NCBI GenBank assembly: GCA_964542315.1 | Contig: CAZIUA010000001.1 | Coordinates: 1-64,000, forward strand | Reading direction: 5' to 3' | DNA length: 64,000 nucleotides | Origin: UBA11524 sp964542315 | GTDB taxonomy: Bacteria > Bacillota > Clostridia > Christensenellales > Aristaeellaceae | In this document: positions 7,202 to 15,540 of the stretch, in pieces | How the letters are laid out: each line of letters starts with the position of its first letter | Position numbering within the stretch: position 1 is the first letter of the stretch | Position numbers and translations under genes: made by a program | The notes under the pieces: model-generated | What the model saw: only the letters and a program-made list of their open reading frames with translations | Database searches by the model: none | What the model was told of the DNA's origin: nothing

Positions 7202-10162
7202 TTACTTGACGGTATTGAGGCCGAATTCCACGCGCTTCTTGGTCAGCTCGCGGTCGATGTCGCGGATGTTCAGGTACAGCGTCTCGCGCGGATTCGCCAG
7301 GTCTGACACCACGTCCTCGAAGGCGTAGGAGATCATACGCGTGTTCATGTAGTAGCCGGGCACGGCGGGCATGCTGGTCAGATGCTCATACTGAGCGAGC
7401 AGCTGCGCGCTCTCGGCGTTGGACCAGGGCAGGTTGCGGATAACATTGGGGTCAGCCGCGGGATAGCGGGCCGCCGCGCCCATGATGGCCTCCAGTGTGG
7501 TGGCGTAGGAAGTCTGCTGGGCGGTGTCATTCCACCACTTAACGAACTCCCAGGCTGCGTCCTTGTCCTTGGCGCCCTTCATGATGACGGTCTGGACGGT
7601 ATCGCAGACATAGGTGTTGTCGATGCTGCCATCGGGCATTTCCGTGCCGGGGAAGGCGGAGAAGCTCCACAGGCCCTTGATCTCCGGCGCGAAGATCTCC
7701 AGTGTGCAGTAGGTGGTGTAATCCGTCACGCCGATGGGCATTTCGCCCGTGCGGAAGCGGTTGTTGAAGTCCACCTGCACCTCCAGGCCGTGGACGGTGA
7801 ACAGGTCGGTGAACCACTTGAAGGCCTGCATGGTCTCGTCGGAATACAGCGCGGAGGAAATGCCGTAGTCGATGCCTTCACCCGTGTAGATGTCGCCGCC
7901 GTTCTGATAGACCATGGCGGAGAAGACGTTCAGGCCGGTGGCCACGCGGGTGGAGGGCATGTAGAAGCCGTAGTTTTCGCGGTTGAGCACGGGGATCATC
8001 TCCATGATCTCCGTCCAGGTGGTGGGGACCTCCAGATCCAGCGCTTCCAGCACATCCTCGCGGTAGAAGAGCATCTGGAAGGTCACCTGCTCGGGGATGC
8101 CGTAGGCGTCATCGCCGAACTTGGTGGAGCGCAGCACGCCCTCGCTGTAGCGGGAGACGTACTCCTCGTAATCGGCATAGTCGGAGAGCTTGACGGTCGC
8201 GCCGCGCATCGCGAAGTCCTGCGCGGTGGCCTGGGACAGGCCGATGACCACGTCAGGGCCGTTGCCGGCCAGGGCGGCACGCAGCACCACGTCCGTGGGG
8301 ATCAGCTGCAGGTTGACGGCAATGTCGGTGTTGGGGGAGAAGGTCTCGTCGATCATGTTCTGGATGATCTGCGCCTGCTCGCGGCCGGAGGAGGCCATCC
8401 ACACCTTCACGGAGGCGGACTTGGTCTGGCCGTTGTCATCCGCCACGACGCTGCTGGTGGAATGGAAGAAGGTCGCGAAGAAACGCTGCGTCTCGGCGAC
8501 GACACCCTCAAACCAGCCCTCGGTGGACTTGGGCAGGGAAGCCGTATCCGCGGAGAGCATGACGCTGTCCAGCTCCAGGGGCATGGTGGACACGTTGACG
8601 ATCCAGGTGCCCAGGGCGGAAATGTTGTTCTTGAGCTGGCTGAGTTCCTTGACGATGTTCTCGGGATCCTCGGCCAGACCCTGGGCCTGGATGGCCATCT
8701 TCTCCAGCAGGGCGGTGTTTTCGCCCTTTTCGCCGGTGATGGCGACCATCTGATCCACCAGGGCAAAGAGGCGTTCGCTCTCCGTCTCCATGGTGGAAAC
8801 GAAGGTCGGTACCTTCTTGACAATCTCGTAGTCGATGAACAGGCTGGGCGCCTGGCCGGTGATCTGGATGGTGGACAGGTACAGGCTGTTCAGGTTGCGG
8901 AGGGATTCCTCCACCTCGCTCAGCACGCCGCCGATGCCGCCCATCACGCATTCGAGCTTGATGTCGTTCACGCCTGCGTGCAGGTAGACGTAGTAGGGTT
9001 CGCCCTCGGCGTTGGCGAAGGTGTAATTCTGCATGGTGCCGGCATAGCCGAAGCCGATGACTTCCGCCTCAGCGAAGGGCACTTCGCCATTGACGGACAG
9101 GCGGCGGTAGCTGGTCACGCCGCGGGAGGACTGGCGGCCCTTGAAGGTCAGGACGTACAGGCCGTCCGCAGGCACCTCGATCTGCCAGGTGATGGCGTCA
9201 CCGGGCTGGGCCCAGTTATCCGCACCGATGGTGGGGTAGAGGATGTGCCAGGCGTGGTAGGGCTCCAGCGCCGCATCGGAGTAGTTCTTCTGCACAGTGA
9301 TGGAGGGGGAGGACTTCAGGATGTCCTGCGTGGCGTTCACATAGGACAGCTCGGTGGCCTCCTGGCCTTCCTTGGGGGCGCGGCGTTCGGCCTGGCCGAT
9401 GATGACATCACCGGCATAGGGCTGGCCCTGCTGTTCCCAGGCGGAGAGCACGTTCTCGTAGGTATCCAGCACAGGCGCGGCCTTGAAGGACAGGCTCAGC
9501 ACCTCCAGCGGCTCCTTCACCGCGTCGAAGGTGAGGGTATGCTCGCCCTTGCTCAGGTGGAAGATCAGCGCATCGCCGGAGCGGCGGTCGTAGTCCTCAA
9601 GGAAGATGGTCTGCGCGGCGAAGATCTCCTCGGCGTTGGGACGGATCTCGTTCTCGTTCTTCAGGCGGATGTCCACATCGTGCCAGATGCGCTTGAAGAC
9701 GATCTGGTTCAGCGCATCGTAGGCGGCCTCGCCGTCGATGAGCACGCGGCGCTGGATGTCGGAGGTCGTTCCGGCCAGCGCCATGTAGCTGATCTCCAGG
9801 TTGTAGAAGCCGTCCTCGGGCACGGTGAAGGCCCAGGTGATGGCACCGGTATCGCCGGTATCCACACCATCGGTCAGGGCCTGGGCGTTGGAATCCGCAC
9901 TCTTTTCAAAGGCGAACACATCCAGGTCGATCACCGCATCGGACAGGATGCCGTCGTAGCCGTGGGCATCCAGGTAGGTTTGGTAGGTGCGCTCACGGGA
10001 AATGCTGACTCCCGTGGCGGGCGTGGCGTAATGGCCCTGTTCGTCGCCGGTCAAAACGATCACAAGGGCCACGACGGCTGCGATGGCTGCGATGGCGATG
10101 ACGACACACAGCGCGATGAACCACTTCTGCTGGTAGATTTTCTTGTTTCCCTTCTTGGTCAC
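7202..10162 (-). CDS. Giant membrane-tethered fusion: carbohydrate-binding-like modules plus extracellular solute-binding domain, cluster A
   Basis: 986 residues, GTG start at 10162 with an upstream AAGGGG; no in-frame ATG or earlier start is possible because a TGA lies just upstream. A basic start and one transmembrane helix (about 14-38) tether it. Two beta-sandwich modules follow (about 75-240 and 270-430), each with patterns such as GAITWAFTVPEDGFYNLEISYMAL and GDAITWQIEVPADGLYVLTFKG, typical of ligand-binding jelly rolls. A helical spacer (430-580) ends in GWFEGVVAETQRFFATFF. A solute-binding domain occupies about 582-986 (GNGPDVVIGLSQ, DDAYGIPEQVTFQMLFYR, WEFVKWW). Known free binding proteins are near 400-450 residues, so this is more than double. 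The cluster B equivalent is at 48157. It probably captures glycan and feeds the adjacent permeases. Confidence 0.85.
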   Translation of the reverse strand: MTKKGNKKIYQQKWFIALCVVIAIAAIAAVVALVIVLTGDEQGHYATPATGVSISRERTYQTYLDAHGYDGILSDAVIDLDVFAFEKSADSNAQALTDGVDTGDTGAITWAFTVPEDGFYNLEISYMALAGTTSDIQRRVLIDGEAAYDALNQIVFKRIWHDVDIRLKNENEIRPNAEEIFAAQTIFLEDYDRRSGDALIFHLSKGEHTLTFDAVKEPLEVLSLSFKAAPVLDTYENVLSAWEQQGQPYAGDVIIGQAERRAPKEGQEATELSYVNATQDILKSSPSITVQKNYSDAALEPYHAWHILYPTIGADNWAQPGDAITWQIEVPADGLYVLTFKGRQSSRGVTSYRRLSVNGEVPFAEAEVIGFGYAGTMQNYTFANAEGEPYYVYLHAGVNDIKLECVMGGIGGVLSEVEESLRNLNSLYLSTIQITGQAPSLFIDYEIVKKVPTFVSTMETESERLFALVDQMVAITGEKGENTALLEKMAIQAQGLAEDPENIVKELSQLKNNISALGTWIVNVSTMPLELDSVMLSADTASLPKSTEGWFEGVVAETQRFFATFFHSTSSVVADDNGQTKSASVKVWMASSGREQAQIIQNMIDETFSPNTDIAVNLQLIPTDVVLRAALAGNGPDVVIGLSQATAQDFAMRGATVKLSDYADYEEYVSRYSEGVLRSTKFGDDAYGIPEQVTFQMLFYREDVLEALDLEVPTTWTEIMEMIPVLNRENYGFYMPSTRVATGLNVFSAMVYQNGGDIYTGEGIDYGISSALYSDETMQAFKWFTDLFTVHGLEVQVDFNNRFRTGEMPIGVTDYTTYCTLEIFAPEIKGLWSFSAFPGTEMPDGSIDNTYVCDTVQTVIMKGAKDKDAAWEFVKWWNDTAQQTSYATTLEAIMGAAARYPAADPNVIRNLPWSNAESAQLLAQYEHLTSMPAVPGYYMNTRMISYAFEDVVSDLANPRETLYLNIRDIDRELTKKRVEFGLNTVK

Positions 10163-10194
10163 GGGCTTGTTTCACCCCTTCTGCGTTAATCAAC

Positions 10195-10276
10195 GCTGCA
10201 TAACGCGGACTCCCTGGCGGAAGCCGCGCAGCGTCTGTCCGACTCCATCTCGTTCATGGAGCCTGCGTTATGCAGC
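10195..10276 (-). other. Long inverted repeat between binding-protein gene and fusion gene
   Basis: The 12-base arms GCTGCATAACGC (10195-10206) and GCGTTATGCAGC (10265-10276) are perfect complements and extend inward to 20 bases with two mismatches. The spacer is about 58 bases. It lies in the 239-base gap of the minus-strand transcript. It may stabilise the upstream message or limit read-through. Confidence 0.6.
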
Positions 10277-10328
10277 GGTAAGGCGGAGCGGCGCGCAGGC
10301 AGCTCCACCTTGGCTGTTGAATCAGAAT

Positions 10329-10368
10329 GGGCGGGCGCTTTCAGGCATCAGCCCTCGAACGCCCGCCC
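10329..10368 (-). terminator. GC-rich stem-loop after binding-protein gene (partial terminator or processing site)
   Basis: Arms GGGCGGGCG (10329-10337) and CGCCCGCCC (10360-10368) form a 9-bp perfect stem with a 22-base loop, 33 bases downstream of the minus-strand stop at 10402. No T-run follows, so full Rho-independent termination is doubtful. Such intercistronic stems commonly make the binding protein more abundant than the downstream transporter. Confidence 0.5.
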
Positions 10369-10401
10369 GAATGTAGGTTAGGGTCTCACAGTTGAGCTGG
10401 A

Positions 10402-12408
10402 TTACTCAGCGACGACCTCGACGGTGATCTCCACGGAGGTGGTGTTGCCGGCGTAGTCGGTCACGGTCAGGGTCACGGGGTACACATCGGGCATGGAGGT
10501 GTCCAGCACGGACACGTCAGCCACGATCGCAGCCTTCAGGTCCAGACCGGAAGCATCCTTCGCCTCGGTGATGAAAGTGGTCCAATCGATGGTGGAAGCG
10601 TCGGTGTCCATCGCGATGGTGGGCAGCTCTTCCACGACGGTCAGGGTGGGGGCAGTGGTGTTGGCGGGATCATACACGATGACCTCGACCTTGGCGGAGC
10701 CTTCGTTGCCGGCCTTATCGGTGAAGATGGCCTTGGCCTTGTAGGTGCCGGCCACGGTCACGTCAACGCGGTCAGAGCCGTACTCATAGGTGGCCATAGC
10801 GGGATCCAGCACGCCGTCGAAGCCGTCCTCAGCGGAGAAGTACTGAGTCCAGTCGATGGTGCTCAGATCGGTGCCCATGGGAACGACCAGGTTGCCGGTC
10901 ACGGTGACGGAGGGAGCCTGGTTGTCGTTCAGCTCGGTGGAGCCCAGGATGGCTTCCATCTCGGTGACGACGTCGGAGAACTTGCTCAGGTTCGCCTTGA
11001 TGGCGACGTCGTAGGTGGGCATGCCGTCAACGCCGGCCAGGCCCTTGCCCATGATCTGATCCCAGGGATCGCGCATGCCGAGGTTGCCCGCAACGTCGTT
11101 GGGGATGCACTTCTCAGCGTTGAAGATGAAGGCATTCAGGACGCCCTCGCCGTAGGTCTCGTTGAAGATGTCCAGGCCGTACTTGGTGGCTTCGTCCTTC
11201 GCGACAGCAGCCTTGTAGTCGTCCATGGAGTCAACGCCGGCCTTCAGGGAGTAGTAGGTCTCCCAGTAGGTGCGGTAGGATTCCAGCGCCAGCTTGGTCA
11301 TCTCGGGGGAGATGCCCTTCAGCACGCCGTCGATATCGCCAACAGAGATGACCTGCTGGTAAGCGGGATCGTAGGTGACGGTGCCGTCATCGTTCTTGGT
11401 GACCAGACGGTCAGCGGCCGGCCAGGGCATGATGGCGACGGACTCGCCAGCCTCGGTACGGGCGTCAACCTGGCCCTTGATGACCCAGATGGGGCAGTCA
11501 GCGAACACAGCAGCGCCGCGGCCGAAGTCGTAGCCGGCCTCGCACCACTGGGGCGTCCACTGGTCGTCGTACACGCCGCAGACCTGCATGTAGCCAGCAT
11601 CCAGCAGCTTGCGGATGTAGGCGATGGCGTCGATGGACTCCTGGGAGTCAGCGATCACGCCGGTATTGCCGTAGATGCCGCCGCCGTTGGAGTACATCGC
11701 GGCCATGCCGGAGAAGCGGTAGTCGGTCTCATACGCGGCCACGTTGGACACCTTCGCGCCTTCGGGAGCGGGAGTGTTGGCATAGTGGGCAGCGATCTTG
11801 GCCAGGTACGCTTCGAAGTTGGACCAGGTCCACTCGCCGCGCTCCAGCATCTCCATGGGGTACAGGGTGGTGCCGTCAGCTTCCTTCAGGGCGTCAACAG
11901 CCTCCAGCTTGGTCAGGTTGACCAGCAGGGTGAAGTACTGGGTGAAGGAAATGTTGGCGTTGATGAAGTAGTTGTGGCCGAACACGGCAGTGGGCCACAT
12001 CCAGTCAGCACCCTCGAACACGGAGGCATACTCGTCCAGGGGCTGCAGGATGTTCTGCGCCAGGACGGTGTTCTCGGAACCGGACCACATGCGGGCGATC
12101 TCGCAGCAGGGGTTGCCGGCCAGCACGGACAGCACCAGCTCAGAACGGGTGTCCTGCGCATACTGCACATGCACGATCTTGACGTTGTGCTTGTCCAGCA
12201 CGGCGGCCTCAGCAGCCAGACGCAGCTGACGGTCGGATTCGTCGGTCATGGTGTAGTTGCCGGTGGTCTCGTCGATCATGTTTGGATCCTGACCAGCGGC
12301 CCAGTGGGTGCCCCAGCGGATGATGATGGGTTCTTCGTCAGCGGCGGCGAAAGGCACCACGGACAGGACCATCAGCATCGCCAGCAGCAGGGCAACGAAC
12401 TTCTTCAT
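10402..12408 (-). CDS. Secreted ABC sugar-binding protein with C-terminal Ig-like repeats, first gene of cluster A
   Basis: 668 residues. A signal peptide (MKKFVALLLAMLMVLSVVPFAAA) has a type I cleavage site and no lipobox cysteine. The binding-protein body spans about residues 25-490 (TLYPMEMLERGEWTWSNFEAYL is characteristic of family 1 solute-binding proteins). Two immunoglobulin-like repeats resembling DUF5011/HYR modules follow (about 500-580 and 590-668), ending in KAIFTDKAGNEGSAKVEV and LTVTDYAGNTTSVEITVE. The repeats may attach the protein to glycan or cell wall; this is inferred. It is first behind the promoter at 12509-12537, with an AGGAGGACTTCCCC-type ribosome site. Stem-loops separate it from the fusion gene. 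Confidence 0.88.
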   Translation of the reverse strand: MKKFVALLLAMLMVLSVVPFAAADEEPIIIRWGTHWAAGQDPNMIDETTGNYTMTDESDRQLRLAAEAAVLDKHNVKIVHVQYAQDTRSELVLSVLAGNPCCEIARMWSGSENTVLAQNILQPLDEYASVFEGADWMWPTAVFGHNYFINANISFTQYFTLLVNLTKLEAVDALKEADGTTLYPMEMLERGEWTWSNFEAYLAKIAAHYANTPAPEGAKVSNVAAYETDYRFSGMAAMYSNGGGIYGNTGVIADSQESIDAIAYIRKLLDAGYMQVCGVYDDQWTPQWCEAGYDFGRGAAVFADCPIWVIKGQVDARTEAGESVAIMPWPAADRLVTKNDDGTVTYDPAYQQVISVGDIDGVLKGISPEMTKLALESYRTYWETYYSLKAGVDSMDDYKAAVAKDEATKYGLDIFNETYGEGVLNAFIFNAEKCIPNDVAGNLGMRDPWDQIMGKGLAGVDGMPTYDVAIKANLSKFSDVVTEMEAILGSTELNDNQAPSVTVTGNLVVPMGTDLSTIDWTQYFSAEDGFDGVLDPAMATYEYGSDRVDVTVAGTYKAKAIFTDKAGNEGSAKVEVIVYDPANTTAPTLTVVEELPTIAMDTDASTIDWTTFITEAKDASGLDLKAAIVADVSVLDTSMPDVYPVTLTVTDYAGNTTSVEITVEVVAE

Positions 12409-12437
12409 GGGGAAGTCCTCCTCTCATATTAAGCAGA

Positions 12438-12451
12438 TGCAACCGGTTTCA
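12438..12451. promoter_or_regulatory. LacI-family-like operator in the leader of cluster A
   Basis: TGCAACCGGTTTCA is a near-palindrome with a central CG (12444-12445) and one mismatched pair, close to the TGAAACCGGTTTCA type used by LacI/GalR repressors. It lies about 50 bases downstream of the predicted start point, where a bound repressor would block elongation. No LacI gene is in the window. Confidence 0.5.
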
Positions 12452-12508
12452 AGAAAGGCAAAAAGGATGCCTACTTTATAATCGGAAACATAACTGCTTG
12501 TTGCTTAC

Positions 12509-12537
12509 ATTTTAACGATATTTAGACAATCTGTCAA
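12509..12537 (-). promoter_or_regulatory. Sigma-A promoter for cluster A
   Basis: On the minus strand TTGACA (12537-12532) is followed by 17 bases and TAAAAT (12514-12509). The predicted leader is about 94 bases to the ATG at 12408. The surrounding AT-rich gap supports it. Confidence 0.75.
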
Positions 12538-12623
12538 GAGATAAACTTCAGAAATTGATGGGATGCACAAAAGCGAAAACGATTCCATGCGAGAAAGAAT
12601 CTGAATTTGTCGTGAACAAACGA

Positions 12624-12668
12624 AAAAGCAGGGCGTCCTTCCGCGCCAAGACGTGAAAAGACACCCTG
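12624..12668 (-). terminator. Terminator after GH35 gene
   Basis: On the minus strand CAGGGTGTC (12668-12660) pairs with GACGCCCTG (12637-12629), one G-T pair, and is followed by CTTTTTCG. It lies 40 bases past the GH35 stop. Confidence 0.6.
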
Positions 12669-12707
12669 AATCTGCTTTGACAGGAAAAATGTGTGAAGTG
12701 GCGTCGA

Positions 12708-14450
12708 TTAGCCAAGATCAGGCTCATCCACCAGCATCGCGCGGCCGGACTTGCCCTCGGTCTCCACGATCAGCAGGGTATTCTCGCCTTCACGCAGCAG
12801 GGGCGCGGGGATGTACAGGCGCTTCTGCGGTCCGATCTCCCAGAAGCGGCCCAGGCAGAAGCCGTTCAGCGTCACGGTGCCCTTGCCCCATTCGGTCAGG
12901 TCGAGCCAGGTGTCGGCCTTTTCATCCACATGGAAGGTCATGTGATGCACGGCGGGCGCATGGGCAGCGGTTTCGCCCTGGGGCAGGAGGGAGGCCATCA
13001 CGGCTTCGTCGCAGATGAACATATCCCAGCCGAACTTCTGATGGTCGTTGATGACCACGCCACTGTCGATACCCTTGCGCTGGTGCTCCAGCATGAAGGA
13101 GTAATTCACGCGGCCCATGTTCTCCATGAGGATCTCCAGCACAGCGCCCTTGCGGACGGGCACGGGGGTCTCGAAGCGATGGGCGGTCTTCAGGTCGTGG
13201 TCGTAGAGGGTCGCGATGATCTCGCCGTCCAGCAGGATGACCGCGCGGTCATTGGCGGACACCAGGCGGATGCTGCGCAGCTCGTCCTCGTTGGTCAGGA
13301 CGGTGCGGTACAGGGTGTAGCCGTAATTCTGGCCCAGACGCTCCATGCTCATGGGGCAGACGCTGTGGATGGCGTCACGCTTGGCCAGCAGCTCGCACAG
13401 GGGCTGGGAGGCGACATGGACCGCTTCGCCGTAGGCCTTGCGCGGGATCTCGGGGATGTCGATGGCCGGGAGCGCACCCTTGCGCGCCTCGACGGCTTCC
13501 TTGAACAGGCGGTACTTCTCCGTGATGCGGCCGTCCTCGGTCAGCAGCGCGTCGTAGTCGTAGCTGGTCACGTCGGGGGTCAGCTTGTCGTAGTAGTTGG
13601 AACCGTTCATCAGGCCGAAGGACGTGCCGCCGTGGAACATGTAGATGTTCACATGGCCCATGTCGAGGATGTCGGCGAAATCCTTGGCGGAGGACGCCGC
13701 ATCGGTGTGGGCATGCTTGCCGCAGCCCCAATGGTCGAACCAGCCGCACCAGAACTCCATGCACATCAGTGGCGAAATGCCCTGGGACTGCATGTAGGCG
13801 AAGCGCTCCTTGGCGTGGGAGCCGAAGTTGCCAGTCTGGAACACGCCGTCCACCTTGCCGCAGGCCAGCATGTCATGCTCGGGGCCGTCGGAGGTGACCA
13901 GGGGGACGTCGATGCCGCGCTCGATCATGCCGTCGCGCAGCTTGGCCAAATAGGTCTTGTCATCGCCGTAGGAGCCGTATTCGTTCTCCACCTGCATCAT
14001 GATGATGGGGCCGCCGTGGGTGATCTGCAGGGGCGCCAGGCGGGGGAGCAGCTCGTCAAAATAGGCGAGGAATTCCTTCATATAAGGTTCGTAGTCGCAG
14101 CGGAAGCGCATGCCGTCCTGCGCCAGCAGCCAGGCCGGGAAGCCGCCGAACTCCCACTCAGCACAGATATAGGGGGAGGGGCGGATGATGACCCACAGCC
14201 CCAGCTCCTGGGCGATGCGGATGAAGGCGCACACGTCATGGTCGCCCTCGAAGTTGAATTCGCCGCGGTTGGGCTCATGGAAGTTCCACGGGATGTAGGT
14301 CTCCACCGTGTTGCAGCCCATCGCCTTGAGCTTGAGCAGACGGTCGCGCCAGTATTCCGGCACGACGCGAAAATAATGGATGGAACCGGAAATGACCTGG
14401 AACTTTTCGCCGTTGAGATAGAAATCGTCCTTGATCTGGAAGATGCCCAC
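12708..14450 (-). CDS. Beta-galactosidase, glycoside hydrolase family 35
   Basis: 580 residues, no signal peptide, so cytoplasmic. It hydrolyses terminal beta-galactosides, plausibly galacto-oligosaccharides from pectic galactan. Family hallmarks are plain: GSIHYFRVVPEYWRDRL, NTVETYIPWNFHEP, AEWEFGGFPAWLL. The predicted acid/base is Glu157 in VENEYG and the nucleophile Glu232 in MEFWCGWFDHWG. C-terminal beta domains follow (LDLTEWGKGTVTLNGFCLGRFW). The GTG start has GGAGG 10 bases upstream. It lies 72 bases behind the GH43 gene and is probably co-transcribed with it. Confidence 0.95.
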   Translation of the reverse strand: MGIFQIKDDFYLNGEKFQVISGSIHYFRVVPEYWRDRLLKLKAMGCNTVETYIPWNFHEPNRGEFNFEGDHDVCAFIRIAQELGLWVIIRPSPYICAEWEFGGFPAWLLAQDGMRFRCDYEPYMKEFLAYFDELLPRLAPLQITHGGPIIMMQVENEYGSYGDDKTYLAKLRDGMIERGIDVPLVTSDGPEHDMLACGKVDGVFQTGNFGSHAKERFAYMQSQGISPLMCMEFWCGWFDHWGCGKHAHTDAASSAKDFADILDMGHVNIYMFHGGTSFGLMNGSNYYDKLTPDVTSYDYDALLTEDGRITEKYRLFKEAVEARKGALPAIDIPEIPRKAYGEAVHVASQPLCELLAKRDAIHSVCPMSMERLGQNYGYTLYRTVLTNEDELRSIRLVSANDRAVILLDGEIIATLYDHDLKTAHRFETPVPVRKGAVLEILMENMGRVNYSFMLEHQRKGIDSGVVINDHQKFGWDMFICDEAVMASLLPQGETAAHAPAVHHMTFHVDEKADTWLDLTEWGKGTVTLNGFCLGRFWEIGPQKRLYIPAPLLREGENTLLIVETEGKSGRAMLVDEPDLG

Positions 14451-14522
14451 TTGTCAATAACCTCCGGGAGTCAGTTTTTCTTCTTATTTAATATGCATGC
14501 ATGGTTCGCATGCGGGGGACGC

Positions 14523-15386
14523 TCATTTGCGCACCAGCAGGCCGTCCTTCTCCTCCACCTCGAAGAAGTAGGGACGTTCCTCCAGGTGGGTGTTGGGGGA
14601 GTGCAGGGTCATCATCAGCCGACCGTCCTTGGTGCGGAAGATCATGCCGTGGCCGCCATCCTTGCGGAAGAGAGGCTCCACCTGCTTGAATTCGCCGGTG
14701 ATCTCGCCATTGGTGCTGCGCGCCAGTCCCTGGGTGTAGCCGTCCTTGGAGAAGGCCGCCCAGAGCATGAGCAGCGTGCCGTCCGCCGTGCGCCACAGGA
14801 AGGGGCCGTCCGTCACGAAGGAAGGCTTGCCCAGCACGGGCCGCCCGGGGACGATCCATTCCGCCTCGGAGGCGGTGAAGAGCAGGCGCGGCGGGCCGGC
14901 CGGGGAGGTCAGATCATCGCTGAGCTGCATCGCCCAGATCTCGCCGTCGATGGCCTGCACCCACTCGTGGCAGAAGACGATCCACGGCTTGCCCTGGCTG
15001 TCCACATGGAAGGTGCCGTCCAGGCATTCCCAGTCCGCAGGGGTGATGCGGCCGTCGCTGTGGGGGACGAAGGGACCCATGGGGCTGTCCGCCTTGAGGA
15101 TGCAGGTGCCGCGGCACACACCTTCCGTCTTGAAGGAAGCAAACATGTAGAATGCGCCCTGCCACGGATGCACTTCGGGCGCCCAGTAGTTCATGTCCGC
15201 CCAGAAGGTGCCGTCATTATGGAAGACCTCGTGCGCATCCGACCAGTTTTCCAGATCGTCGGACACATACACATCGAAGCCATCCGCCGCGCCCCAGCAG
15301 GTTCCGCCGCGGGTGCCGTAGAGGTAATACTTGCCCTCATGCAGGAGGACATAGGGATCCCGGATGTTGATATCCGTCAGCCTCAT
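14523..15386 (-). CDS. Glycoside hydrolase family 43-type intracellular enzyme
   Basis: 287 residues from ATG 15386 (MRLTDINIRDP), chosen because GGAGG is 11 bases upstream; a TTG 18 bases earlier overlaps that site. The five-bladed propeller signature is present: NIRDPYVLLHEGKYYLYGT with the base-candidate Asp10, YWAPEVHPWQGAFYMFASF, and CLDGTFHVDSQGKPWIVF. Likely activity is beta-xylosidase or alpha-L-arabinofuranosidase on short oligosaccharides; subfamily not determined. No signal peptide. It is first in a two-gene operon with GH35. Confidence 0.85.
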   Translation of the reverse strand: MRLTDINIRDPYVLLHEGKYYLYGTRGGTCWGAADGFDVYVSDDLENWSDAHEVFHNDGTFWADMNYWAPEVHPWQGAFYMFASFKTEGVCRGTCILKADSPMGPFVPHSDGRITPADWECLDGTFHVDSQGKPWIVFCHEWVQAIDGEIWAMQLSDDLTSPAGPPRLLFTASEAEWIVPGRPVLGKPSFVTDGPFLWRTADGTLLMLWAAFSKDGYTQGLARSTNGEITGEFKQVEPLFRKDGGHGMIFRTKDGRLMMTLHSPNTHLEERPYFFEVEEKDGLLVRK

Positions 15387-15422
15387 ATGCGAATAAACCT
15401 CCAAGAATTGTTGCCTGCCGTT

Positions 15423-15451
15423 AGTATAGCAAATCCGCGCGGAAAAAGCAA
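15423..15451 (-). promoter_or_regulatory. Promoter for GH43-GH35 operon
   Basis: On the minus strand TTGCTT (15451-15446), 17 bases, TATACT (15428-15423). A CCGG-AAAA-CCGG palindrome sits just upstream of the -35 (15453-15464) and could be an operator. Confidence 0.55.
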
Positions 15452-15540
15452 TCCGGAAAACCGGCTTTTGCAGATTTGTCCCCGGCAGGAATCAGCAGGC
15501 GGCTGTCGAATCTCCAAGGGAAAAGGCGGAGGATGAGATC

